This document shows positions 41,522 through 49,454 of a DNA stretch of 64,000 bases, in pieces (positions within the stretch are counted from its first letter, which is position 1; every line of letters starts with the position of its first letter). The translations under genes were made by a program, and so were the position numbers. Under the pieces are notes generated by a model, which did not search any database, was not told where the DNA came from, and saw only the letters and a program-made list of their open reading frames with translations. This stretch comes from Paractinoplanes bogorensis (lineage in GTDB: Bacteria; Actinomycetota; Actinomycetes; Mycobacteriales; Micromonosporaceae), in assembly GCF_018829635.1 (NCBI RefSeq), contig NZ_JAHKKG010000007.1, positions 186,001 through 250,000 on the forward strand. The letters run 5' to 3'.

Positions 41522-41546
41522 CAGAAGACGCTCACGAGCGCTTCTG
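41522..41546. repeat. Left-end hairpin of the IS605-type element
   Basis: CAGAAGACGCTC (41522-41533), AC, GAGCGCTTCTG (41536-41546) form a stem with one bulged base. Such a subterminal hairpin is the TnpA recognition structure in this group. The base before it on the minus strand should be the target/TAM side (sequence there reads GGTCACATAAA). Confidence 0.5.
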
Positions 41547-41730
41547 TTTATGTGACCGCGAGTCGGCAATACCCGTCAGAAGCGTGTCGTAGCTCACCGG
41601 CCGTAGCTTTTGCCCGTATCATCCCGTTCAGTTGTGGGCCCACCCGGCTCGGCGAACGAGAAGTGTCGGAGGCTCCCGGTAGGCTCGCCGCGTTCTGACC
41701 ACCACCTGGGCCGATCGGGAGTGCCACCTC

Positions 41731-43782
41731 GTGACCGCGGAAATCCTGTACGGGGCTGATGACCTCACGCACCTGGAAGGACTGGACGCCGTCCGGAAAC
41801 GCCCGGGCATGTACATCGGCTCCACCGACAGCCGGGGCATCAACCACCTCGCCAACGAGATCATCGACAACTGCACCGACGAAGGCGTCGGCGGCCACGC
41901 CACCCAGGTCGCCGTCATCCTCCACCCCGACGGTTCGGTGCAGGTCGACGACGACGGCCGGGGCATCCCGACCGCCATCAACACCAAGTCCGGCCTCAAC
42001 GGTGTCGAGCTCGTCCTCACCCGCCTGCACGCCGGCGGCAAGTTCGGCGGCTCCGGCTACAAGACCTCCGGCGGCCTGCACGGCGTCGGCGCCTCGGCCG
42101 TCAACGCGCTCGCCCTCCGCTTCGACGTCACCGTCAAGCGCGACGGCAAGGTCCACGAGATCTCGTTCCAGCGCGGCGTCCCCGGCACGTTCGACGGCCC
42201 CGGCCCGCAGGCCCGCTTCCATCCCGAGTCCGGGCTGCGCGTCGCCCGCAAGATGAAGCGCGGCGAGCCCGGCGGCACGTCCATCCGCTACTGGTACGAC
42301 GAGCGCTACTTCGAGACCGGCGCCCGCCTCGACGTCGACGCCGTCCGCACCAAGCTGCGCAACACCGCGTTCCTCGTCCCCGGCGTGCTCTACTCGCTGC
42401 GCGACGCGACCGCCGAAGAGACCACGAACGAGACCTTCCACTTCCCGCAGGGCCTGACCGACATGGTCGAGTTCCTCACCCACGCCGGCGACAAGCCGGT
42501 CTCGGGCGTCCTCATGGTCACCGGCGAGGGCACGTACAAGGAAAACGCCGCCGACGAGAACGGCGTGATGCAGTCCAACGTCGAACGCCGGGCCGAGGTC
42601 GAGATCGCGTTCCGCTGGGGCACCGGCTACGAACGCACCATCGAGTGCTTCACCAACACGATCCGCAACACCCACGGCGGCACACACCGAAAGGGCTTCG
42701 AGCGCGCCCTCGTACGCTCCCTGACCGAGGCCATCCGCAACACGCGCGGCCTGCTCAAGCCCAAAGAGGACCCGCCCGTCCTCGACGACCTGCTCGAGGG
42801 CATGACCGCGGTCATCCACGTGCGCATCCCCGAGCCCCAGTTCACCTCGCAGACCAAGGACGAACTGTCCACGGCCGGCATCACCCGGGTGCTCCAGGGC
42901 CTGGTCGAGAAGTTCGTCAAGGAGTGGATCGACGGCCGCAAGACCAAGGCCGAGGCCCGCACGGTGCTGCAAAAGGTGGTCGACGCGGCTCGCGTCCGGC
43001 TGACCCAGAAGCAGCAGAAAGACGCGGCCCGCCGCAAGACCGCCCTCGAGGGCGCGTCGATGCCCCCCAAGCTGGTCGACTGCCGCGCCACCGGCATCGC
43101 AAGATCAGAACTGTACATCGTGGAGGGCGACTCGGCCCTCGGAACCGCGCGAATGGCGCGAAGCTCCGAATATCAGGCGCTTCTGCCCATCCGCGGCAAG
43201 ATCCTCAACGTGCAGAAGGCGTCGCTGCAGCAGGTGCTCGACAACAACGAGTGCTCGGCCATCGTGCAGGTGCTCGGGGCCGGTTCGGGCCGCACCTTCG
43301 ACCTGCCCGCCATGCGCTACGGCCGCGTCATGATCATGGCGGACGCCGACGTCGACGGCTCCCACATCCGCACGCTGCTGATCACCCTGTTCGCCAAGTA
43401 CATGCGCCCGGTGATCGAGCAGGGCCGGCTGTTCGCCGCCATGCCGCCGCTGCACAAGGTGGTCACCAAGGGCCGCAACTCGGAGACCATCTTCACGTAC
43501 ACCCAGCAGGAGATGGAGTCGACCGTCGCCCGCTTCGAACGCGGCGGCACCCAGGTGCAGAAGCCGGTGCCCCGGTTCAAGGGTCTCGGCGAGATGGACG
43601 CCGACGAGTTGTGGGACACCACGATGAACCCGGCGACCCGCACGGTCCGCCGCATCACGCTCGACGACGCCGAACGCGCCGAGGCCACCCTCGAGCTGCT
43701 GATGGGCGAACGGGTCGAGCCGCGGAAGAACTGGCTGATCGAGGCGGCGGGCCGCATCGACCAAGAGACGATCGACGCCTGA
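41731..43782 (+). CDS. parE: Type IIA topoisomerase subunit B (ParE-like)
   Basis: The protein has 683 residues from GTG 41731. The GHKL ATPase has E43 in ANEIIDNCTDEG, VDDDGRGIPT and the GGLHGVGASAVNAL lid. The TOPRIM domain has IVEGDSALGTARMARSSEYQ and MADADVDGSHI. The C-terminal segment is RFKGLGEMDADELWDTTMNP. TOPRIM reads EGDSALGTA, not the gyrase EGDSAGGSA. This, and the adjacent A subunit, indicate the second actinobacterial type II enzyme (ParE/topo IV-like) rather than housekeeping GyrB. It is in an operon with parC, 9 nt downstream. Confidence 0.92.
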   Translation: MTAEILYGADDLTHLEGLDAVRKRPGMYIGSTDSRGINHLANEIIDNCTDEGVGGHATQVAVILHPDGSVQVDDDGRGIPTAINTKSGLNGVELVLTRLHAGGKFGGSGYKTSGGLHGVGASAVNALALRFDVTVKRDGKVHEISFQRGVPGTFDGPGPQARFHPESGLRVARKMKRGEPGGTSIRYWYDERYFETGARLDVDAVRTKLRNTAFLVPGVLYSLRDATAEETTNETFHFPQGLTDMVEFLTHAGDKPVSGVLMVTGEGTYKENAADENGVMQSNVERRAEVEIAFRWGTGYERTIECFTNTIRNTHGGTHRKGFERALVRSLTEAIRNTRGLLKPKEDPPVLDDLLEGMTAVIHVRIPEPQFTSQTKDELSTAGITRVLQGLVEKFVKEWIDGRKTKAEARTVLQKVVDAARVRLTQKQQKDAARRKTALEGASMPPKLVDCRATGIARSELYIVEGDSALGTARMARSSEYQALLPIRGKILNVQKASLQQVLDNNECSAIVQVLGAGSGRTFDLPAMRYGRVMIMADADVDGSHIRTLLITLFAKYMRPVIEQGRLFAAMPPLHKVVTKGRNSETIFTYTQQEMESTVARFERGGTQVQKPVPRFKGLGEMDADELWDTTMNPATRTVRRITLDDAERAEATLELLMGERVEPRKNWLIEAAGRIDQETIDA

Positions 43783-43791
43783 GAGGTCTTG

Positions 43792-46314
43792 ATGGCACGC
43801 CGCAAGAACACTGACAACCGCGTCGATCTGTCCGCCTTCGACCAGGCGGGCGCCCGCGTCATCGACAACCCGCTCACGACCGAGGTCGAAGACTCCTACC
43901 TGGAGTACGCCTATTCGGTCATCCACTCGCGCGCTCTGCCCGACGCCCGCGACGGCTTGAAGCCGGTCCACCGCCGCATCCTGTGGTCGATGTCGGAGCA
44001 GAATCATCGGCCCGACCGCCCCTACGTGAAGTCGGCCCGCGTCGTCGGCGACGTGATGGGTAAGTACCACCCGCACGGTGACCTGGCCATCTACGACGCC
44101 CTGGTCCGCCTGGCGCAGGACTTCTCGCTCAACGCGCCGCTGATCGACGGGCATGGCAACTTCGGCTCGCCCGACGACGGACCGGCCGCCTCGCGGTACA
44201 CCGAGGCGCGGATGTCGCGTGAGGCGATGCTGCTGGTCGGCGAGCTGGGCGAGGGCACGGTCGACTTCAAGCCGACCTACGACGGCTCCGAGATCGAGCC
44301 CAAGGTTCTGCCCGCGGCGTTCCCCAACCTGCTGGTCAACGGCACCTCGGGCATCGCGGTCGGTATGGCCACCAACATGATTCCGCACAACCTCGGTGAG
44401 GTGGTGGCGGCCGCCCGTCATCTGATCACCAACCCCGAGGCCGATCTCGACGCGCTGATGCGGTTCGTGCCGGGGCCCGACCTGCCGACCGGTGGACAGC
44501 TGCTCGGGCTGGACGAGGTGCGGCGGGCCTACGAGACCGGGCGCGGCGTGGTGCGGATGCGGGCCCGCGCGCAGACCGGGCCGCTCGAGGGTGGGCGGGG
44601 CCGGCAGGCCATCACGGTCACCGAACTGCCCTACGGGGTCGGCACCGAGAAGATCATCGAGGCCATCACCGACGAGGTGAAGGGCAAGCTGATCGTGTCG
44701 GGGCCGAAGCGCGGGCAGCGGCAGGCGGCCCGGCTGCAGGGCATCGCCGACGTGAAGGACCTGACCGACCGCGAGCACGGTACCCGGCTGGTGATCGAGT
44801 GCAAGGTCGGCGTCAATCCGCAGGCGTTGCTGGCCGATCTCTACCGGTTGACGCCGCTGGAGAGCTCGTTCGGCATCAACAACCTGGTGCTGGTCGAGGG
44901 CCAGCCGCAGACGCTGGGCCTCAAGGCTCTGCTCGAGGTGTTCGTCCAGCATCGCTACGAGGTGGTGACCCGGCGCACCGAGTTCCGCCGCAAGAAGCGG
45001 CAGGACCGTCTGCACCTGGTCGACGGTCTGCTCATCGCGCTGATCGACATCGACCGGGTGGTCGCGATCATCCGGGGCAGCGACGACGCGGCCGCGGCCA
45101 AGGCGTCCCTGATGTCGGAGTTCAGCCTCAGTGACATTCAGGCCACCTACATCCTCGACACTCCGCTGCGGCGGCTCACCCGGTTCGACCGGATCGAGCT
45201 GGAGACCGAGCAGGAGCGGTTGAACGCCGAGATCGCCGAGCTGAGCCGGATCCTCGACAACTTCGACGTGCTGCAGCAGCTGGTGTCGGACGAACTGGCC
45301 GCGGTGGCGTCGGAGTTCGGCGGCCCGCGACGCACCACGCTGATCGACGGTGACCTCAAGGAGGTGCTGGCCGCGTCGGCGCCGGCCGGGCCGCTCGAGG
45401 TGGCCGACGACCCGTGCCAGGTGATCCTGTCGGCGACCGGTCTGATCGCGCGGACGGCGGCCGAGAGCGAGGAGGCCACCGAGGCGCGGCGCCGGTCGGG
45501 CCGGGTCAAGCACGACGCCGTACGCGCGGTGGTGCACTCGACCGCACGCGGCCGGCTGCTGCTGATCACCAACCGGGGCCGGGCCTTCAAGACCGACGTG
45601 CTGCCGTTGCCGGTGCTGCCCGAGCAGTCGGGCACGGTGTCGGTGCGGGGTGGCATGTCCGCGTCCGAGCTGGTGCCGCTCGAGAAGGGGGAGAAGGTCG
45701 TCGGCCTGGCCCCCCTGTCGGCGGCCGGTTCGCCGGGCATCGCCATCGGCACCCGGCAGGGCGTGATCAAGGTGTGCGCGCCCGAGTGGCCGGTGCGGTC
45801 GGACGAGTTCGAGGTGATCACGCTCAAGGACGGCGACGAGGTGCTGCAGGCGACGTGGCTGACCGACGGGTCGGAGTCGCTGGTGTTCGTCACGTCCGAC
45901 GCTTCGCTGCTGCGGTTCCCGGCCAAGACGGTGCGGCCGCAGGGTCTCAAGGGTGGCGGCATGGCCGGGGTCAACCTGACCGCCGAGGCCGAGGTGGTGT
46001 CGTTCAACGTCGTGCTGACGGCCGACAACGATCACGGCGAGCCGATGGTCGTAACGTCGACCGGCACGCAGGTCAAGGTGTCGCCGTTCGCGTCCTACCC
46101 GGCCAAGGGCAGGGCGACCGGTGGCGTACGGGCGCAGCGGTTCCTCAAGGGCGAGACGCGTCTGACGGTGGCCTGGGTCGGGCCGCGGCCGGTCGGGTCG
46201 AGCAGCACCGGCGATCCGATCGATCTGCCCGATCAGGACGCGCGCCGCGACGGCTCGGGCGAGGCCGTGATCATGGGCCCGCAGATCATCGGCCACCTGA
46301 TCGAGCGGGGCTGA
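43792..46314 (+). CDS. parC: Type IIA topoisomerase subunit A (ParC-like)
   Basis: ATG 43792 with GAGAGG upstream gives 840 residues. The breakage-reunion domain contains ALPDARDGLKPVHRRILWSM, VVGDVMGKYHPHGDLAIYDA and the catalytic Tyr136 in AASRYTEARMS. The C-terminal beta-pinwheel blades show TNRGRAFKTDVLPLP, GTRQGVIKV and FVTSDASLLRFPAKTV. I did not find a clear GyrA box (QRRGGRG). This supports decatenation rather than supercoiling as its main activity. Co-transcribed with parE. Confidence 0.92.
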   Translation: MARRKNTDNRVDLSAFDQAGARVIDNPLTTEVEDSYLEYAYSVIHSRALPDARDGLKPVHRRILWSMSEQNHRPDRPYVKSARVVGDVMGKYHPHGDLAIYDALVRLAQDFSLNAPLIDGHGNFGSPDDGPAASRYTEARMSREAMLLVGELGEGTVDFKPTYDGSEIEPKVLPAAFPNLLVNGTSGIAVGMATNMIPHNLGEVVAAARHLITNPEADLDALMRFVPGPDLPTGGQLLGLDEVRRAYETGRGVVRMRARAQTGPLEGGRGRQAITVTELPYGVGTEKIIEAITDEVKGKLIVSGPKRGQRQAARLQGIADVKDLTDREHGTRLVIECKVGVNPQALLADLYRLTPLESSFGINNLVLVEGQPQTLGLKALLEVFVQHRYEVVTRRTEFRRKKRQDRLHLVDGLLIALIDIDRVVAIIRGSDDAAAAKASLMSEFSLSDIQATYILDTPLRRLTRFDRIELETEQERLNAEIAELSRILDNFDVLQQLVSDELAAVASEFGGPRRTTLIDGDLKEVLAASAPAGPLEVADDPCQVILSATGLIARTAAESEEATEARRRSGRVKHDAVRAVVHSTARGRLLLITNRGRAFKTDVLPLPVLPEQSGTVSVRGGMSASELVPLEKGEKVVGLAPLSAAGSPGIAIGTRQGVIKVCAPEWPVRSDEFEVITLKDGDEVLQATWLTDGSESLVFVTSDASLLRFPAKTVRPQGLKGGGMAGVNLTAEAEVVSFNVVLTADNDHGEPMVVTSTGTQVKVSPFASYPAKGRATGGVRAQRFLKGETRLTVAWVGPRPVGSSSTGDPIDLPDQDARRDGSGEAVIMGPQIIGHLIERG

Positions 46315-46337
46315 AAGAGCGCGGCTGAAAGAGCGCG
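46310..46337. repeat. Tandem 14-bp duplication of the parC stop region
   Basis: GCTGAAAGAGCGCG occurs twice in direct succession at 46310-46337, duplicating the parC TGA. It looks like a recent slippage event and leaves the reading frame end unchanged. Confidence 0.7.
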
Positions 46338-46338
46338 G

Positions 46339-46986
46339 CTAACGCGGCTTGTCGGGCCCGAGGTCGAGGATCCGGACGATCTCCAGGGCCCGGTTGACGG
46401 CGAGCTGGACGGCTTCGGGCTCGGTGGCGTTGATGTTCGCGTCGATAGTGAACAGTTCGTCACCTCGTACGGTGAAAGCGGGAATCTCCCCGGTGAGGAA
46501 GGCGCGGCGCAGCTGCGGGTTCTCGAGCCGGGGGGAGTCGCCGACGGTGACGAACGGGAGCCGCATGGCCATCGGCGGTTGCCGGTGGGGCAGGCGCACG
46601 ATCACGAAGACGCCGGTGCCCGTGCCGGCCAGGCTGGCCCCGGAGAAGGCTCCGCCGTCCCATTCGACCTCACCGGTGGTGACCGGTAGTCCGTCGACGA
46701 CGCCCTGCAACGCGAACGAGACCTGACTACTGCCGGTGACGTGCAGGCCGGTCCAGGCCCACTCGCGGTAGTCCACGTCGATCCGGGTCCAGCCGTTGCG
46801 GGCGGCCCAGCGGGTCATCGACCGGTGACCCATCAGGCGCGAGACGTTGTAGGCCCAATAGGCGAGCAGGCCCAGCCCGAACAGCGCCGCGCAGCCCAGC
46901 AGGTTGCGGGCGCTGAAGCCGAGCACGATCAGCAGGGCACCGGCGATCAGTGACCAGGTCGCTTTCCACCAGATGCGCATCGACAA
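46339..46986 (-). CDS. Membrane protein of unknown function, paralogue of the next gene
   Basis: The protein has 215 residues. Two hydrophobic segments are near the N-terminus (LIAGALLIVLGFSARNL and ALFGLGLLAYWAYNV). A soluble domain follows with RWAARNGWTRID, GLPVTTGEVEWDGGAFSGAS and MAMRLPFVTVGDSP, ending in an ELFTIDANI segment. The same order of motifs is found in the protein at 47005 (RWARANGW, FGEVRWSGGALTGA, MAMRLPDIVVGDAP, ELFTVEAG). The two are therefore ancient duplicates. No family name is known to me. The stop lies 22 bp from the convergent parC stop. Confidence 0.75.
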   Translation of the reverse strand: MSMRIWWKATWSLIAGALLIVLGFSARNLLGCAALFGLGLLAYWAYNVSRLMGHRSMTRWAARNGWTRIDVDYREWAWTGLHVTGSSQVSFALQGVVDGLPVTTGEVEWDGGAFSGASLAGTGTGVFVIVRLPHRQPPMAMRLPFVTVGDSPRLENPQLRRAFLTGEIPAFTVRGDELFTIDANINATEPEAVQLAVNRALEIVRILDLGPDKPR

Positions 46987-47004
46987 ACATGGTAGGAGAA
47001 GCGG

Positions 47005-47610
47005 TCACGGCAGCAGGTCGAGGTGCCGCGCGACGGATCGGGCGCGCACGACGGCCCGCTCGACCGTGGCCGGGCGGACGGCGCCGGCCTCCACGGTGAA
47101 CAACTCGTCGGCGCGCAACGTCCAGGGCGGGATCTCCCCGGCTCGGAACGCCTCGCGCAACCCGGGCCGGGCCAGTTCGGGAGCGTCGCCGACGACGATG
47201 TCGGGCAGGCGCATCGCCATGCCGGGATGCGGTTCGGGCAGGTTGAGCACCACGAAGAGGCCGTGTCCGTCGCGCCCGGCCACCGCCCCGGTCAACGCGC
47301 CACCCGACCAGCGCACCTCGCCGAACGTGACGCCGGGCCGCTTCCAGGCGCGGCCGGGTTCGACCCGCCCGCTGAGCGCCAGGCCGTCCCACGGCCACGG
47401 CCGGCTCGACGCGGCGACCGCCGTCCAGCCGTTCGCACGGGCCCAGCGGCCCAGCCCGAAGCGTCGCCGCACCGGCGCGATCAGCACCGTCACCAGCGCT
47501 CCGAGGAGCACGGCGATCGCGCCGGCCAGGCCGGGAACCGGGTGCCAGGTGCCGAGGACGCCAAAGCCGATCAGGCCGATCAGCAGGACGAGCCCGAGCA
47601 CCGGGCTCAC
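47005..47610 (-). CDS. Membrane protein of unknown function, paralogue of the previous gene
   Basis: GTG 47610 overlaps the DUF2203 stop (GTGA) and gives 201 residues; longer readings run through the DUF2203 gene. Two spans (VLGLVLLIGLIGFGVLG, LAGAIAVLLGALVTVLI) precede a soluble domain that matches its neighbour (see 46339) at RWARANGW, FGEVRWSGGALTG, MAMRLPDIVVGDAPELARP and LRADELFTVE. It probably faces the cytoplasm after two spans. Function unknown. Confidence 0.75.
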   Translation of the reverse strand: MSPVLGLVLLIGLIGFGVLGTWHPVPGLAGAIAVLLGALVTVLIAPVRRRFGLGRWARANGWTAVAASSRPWPWDGLALSGRVEPGRAWKRPGVTFGEVRWSGGALTGAVAGRDGHGLFVVLNLPEPHPGMAMRLPDIVVGDAPELARPGLREAFRAGEIPPWTLRADELFTVEAGAVRPATVERAVVRARSVARHLDLLP

Positions 47611-47969
47611 GGCATGCGCCGGCGTCCGGCGAATCCGAGGTCGGCCCGGTGGTACCAGTTCAGGCCGGTCTCGCCCTCGAGCCAGCACAGGTCGACGTCG
47701 ACGCCCTCGATCTCGGACGGGAAGTCGACCAGCAGCGGCGCCAGGCTCTTGAGCACGGCGCCGGTCTGCTGCACCACGGTCATCAGGTCGTCGAGCCGCG
47801 CCGAGGCGGCCTTCCACTCCGGCATGCCGCCCAGCGGCGTCGGCGGACCCCCGGCCCCGATGACCGCTCCGAGTTCGGCCGCGTCAGCACGCAGCGCAAC
47901 GATTTCGTCCAACACGGGCCGTAGCCGCTCGAGCTCTTCCCGCGCCTCGCTCACCGTGAATAGCCCCAT
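47607..47969 (-). CDS. DUF2203 family protein
   Basis: ATG 47969 gives 120 residues starting MGLFTVSEAREELERLRPVL, the usual DUF2203 N-terminus. The C-terminal part has VDFPSEIEGVDVDLCWLEGE and WYHRADLGFAGRR, with the characteristic FPS/WxxGE motif. It is a small helical protein of unknown function found across actinobacteria. Translationally coupled to the membrane protein downstream. Confidence 0.85.
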   Translation of the reverse strand: MGLFTVSEAREELERLRPVLDEIVALRADAAELGAVIGAGGPPTPLGGMPEWKAASARLDDLMTVVQQTGAVLKSLAPLLVDFPSEIEGVDVDLCWLEGETGLNWYHRADLGFAGRRRMP

Positions 47970-48025
47970 GACAAGAGACTGCCAGCCTTCGGCCCAAGAT
48001 CCCACTACAGCTAGGTGATTTCTTT

Positions 48026-48080
48026 CCCGTACGAAGGGCAGGAGCGCGCCCGTACGAAGGGCAGGAGCGCGCCCGTACGA
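48026..48080. repeat. 23-bp tandem repeat, 2.4 copies
   Basis: A 23-bp unit beginning CCCGTACGAAGGGCAGGAGC is present at 48026-48048 and 48049-48071, with a third partial copy CCCGTACGA to 48080. It lies in the gap upstream of DUF2203 and at the 3' end of the TM2 gene. CGTACG is itself palindromic. No function is apparent. Confidence 0.75.
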
Positions 48081-48082
48081 GC

Positions 48083-48388
48083 TCACGAGCCGTCGACGAT
48101 TCCGTAGCGCGCCATCACCGCGGCCCGCCGGGTCTGGTTGACCGCGCGCACCCGCCGGCCCACGACCAGACCGTCGGCCAGCGCCCACACCCCGAGCCCG
48201 CCCAGCGTGAACAGCATGGCGATCGAGCGCCCGGTGTCGCCCAGGTAGAACCGGTGGCCCCCGATGAGGCCGGTCAGGGCCCAGAGCGTGTACGCGACCC
48301 GGGCGTCCTTGCGGACGGCGGCGAACTCGAACTCGGCGCGCTGCGCCCGGTAGCGGAGATCGTCCGACGGGTCGGTCACGAGCGTCAA
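48083..48388 (-). CDS. TM2-domain membrane protein
   Basis: The protein has 101 residues. The TM2 signature is present: TLWALTGLIGGHRFYLGDTG followed by RSIAMLFTLGGLGVWALADG, a two-span hairpin with the conserved GGHRFYLG turn and Asp in the second span. The N-terminus is charged and cytoplasmic. It is divergent from the sirtuin gene at 48418. Function unknown. Confidence 0.85.
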   Translation of the reverse strand: MTLVTDPSDDLRYRAQRAEFEFAAVRKDARVAYTLWALTGLIGGHRFYLGDTGRSIAMLFTLGGLGVWALADGLVVGRRVRAVNQTRRAAVMARYGIVDGS

Positions 48389-48417
48389 CGTTAGTCGGCG
48401 CGAGGGATGATGGGAGC

Positions 48418-49278
48418 GTGGACCTTCAGGTGGTGGAGCAGGTGGCCGAGCTCGGCGCGTGGGTGGCCGAGGGCGGCGTGGTGGTGCTGAGCGGCGCCGG
48501 CCTGTCGACCGATTCCGGCATTCCGGACTATCGCGGCCCGTCCGGGTCGGCCCGGCGCAGCACCCCGATGACCTACCAGACCTTCACCCGCGATCCGATC
48601 GCCCGCCGGCGCTACTGGGCCCGCTCCCATCTCGGGTGGCGCACGATCGGCGAGGCCCGGCCCAACGACGGCCACCGCGCCGTGGCCACCCTGCAGCGGG
48701 CCGGCCTGGTCGACGGGATCATCACGCAGAACGTGGACGGCCTGCACCAGGCGGCGGGCGCCGCCGACGTCGTCGAGCTGCACGGCAATCTGGCCCGCAT
48801 CACCTGTCTGGCCTGCGGTGACCTGACCCCGCGGGAACGGCTGGCCGAGCGGCTGGACGCCGCCAACCCGGCCTTCGAGGCCTCGGCGCTGGCGATCAAC
48901 GCCGACGGCGACGCCGAGCTCGACGACACCGAGCTGGACGGGTTCCGGGTGGTCGACTGCCTGGGCTGCGGCGGGATGCTCAAGCCGGACGTCGTCTACT
49001 TCGGCGAGACCGTGCCGCCGGGCCGGGTCGAGCGCAGCTTCGCGCTCGTGGCCGGGGCGCGGACGCTGCTCGTGCTCGGATCGTCCCTGACCGTGATGTC
49101 GGGCCGGCGCTTCGTGCTGCGCGCGGCCAAGGACGGGATCCGGGTCGCGATCGTCAACCGGGGCGTGACGCGCGGCGAACCGTACGCAGGGCTCACCGTC
49201 GATGCCCCATTGGGCATTGTTCTGCCCAACCTCGTCGATGCGACGGCTGTCGTTTCGCCCGTAAAAACAGGCGTTTGA
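48418..49278 (+). CDS. NAD-dependent protein deacylase (sirtuin)
   Basis: The protein has 286 residues from GTG 48418. NAD-binding motifs are VVVLSGAGLSTDSGIPDYRG and ITQNVDGLHQ (Q104, N105, D107). The catalytic His122 is in VELHGNLARI. Zinc ligands are CLACG (130, 133) and DCLGCGG (181, 184). GSSLTVMSGRR closes the site. The arrangement fits the bacterial class close to SIRT4-type enzymes. It removes acyl groups from lysines using NAD and acts in the cytoplasm. Monocistronic here. Confidence 0.92.
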   Translation: MDLQVVEQVAELGAWVAEGGVVVLSGAGLSTDSGIPDYRGPSGSARRSTPMTYQTFTRDPIARRRYWARSHLGWRTIGEARPNDGHRAVATLQRAGLVDGIITQNVDGLHQAAGAADVVELHGNLARITCLACGDLTPRERLAERLDAANPAFEASALAINADGDAELDDTELDGFRVVDCLGCGGMLKPDVVYFGETVPPGRVERSFALVAGARTLLVLGSSLTVMSGRRFVLRAAKDGIRVAIVNRGVTRGEPYAGLTVDAPLGIVLPNLVDATAVVSPVKTGV

Positions 49279-49344
49279 CCAGGCGTTAACGAAGGTCCCG
49301 CCGGGTGGTTACGGTACTGAAACCTAAATAATTCAATGGCCCCG

Positions 49345-49374
49345 TTGACGTGATGGGCCTCACTGGCGTTAACT
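49345..49374 (+). promoter_or_regulatory. Promoter of the second lacI gene
   Basis: TTGACG (49345-49350), an 18-bp spacer, TTAACT (49369-49374). The operator pair begins 3 bp later. Confidence 0.5.
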
Positions 49375-49376
49375 GC

Positions 49377-49402
49377 CGAAACCGCTTCCGAAACCGGTTC
49401 CG
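49377..49402. promoter_or_regulatory. Tandem LacI-type operators
   Basis: CGAAACCGCTTCCG (49377-49390) and CGAAACCGGTTCCG (49389-49402) repeat with a 12-bp period. The second is a near-palindrome, GAAACC-GGTTCC, with a central CG. They sit at the predicted transcription start of the lacI-family gene at 49455, as expected for autoregulation. Confidence 0.65.
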
Positions 49403-49454
49403 AAATCCCGGCGCAACGAAGCGGTGACACGCCAGGTGGACTCACGGAGGACCA

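Larger units (their letters stand above)
40071..41550 (-). mobile_element. IS605-group element carrying tnpB only
   Basis: About 1.5 kb with one gene. The right end has the hairpin at 40092-40111 and a terminal TCAA. The left end has an imperfect hairpin at 41522-41546 (CAGAAGACGCTC with GAGCGCTTCTG, one bulge) about 80 bp before the tnpB start. No tnpA transposase is present, so movement would need TnpA in trans. It lies between the cyclase gene and parE. The outer left boundary is not exact; no target duplication is expected for this group. Confidence 0.6.

Noticed and set aside
41441..41569. Longer N-terminus for TnpB
   Set aside because: The added residues have no similarity to the family and cover the left-end hairpin of the element.
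43105..46296. 1063-codon open frame opposite parC/parE
   Set aside because: It is antisense to strongly conserved topoisomerase sequence and has a composition typical of shadow frames.
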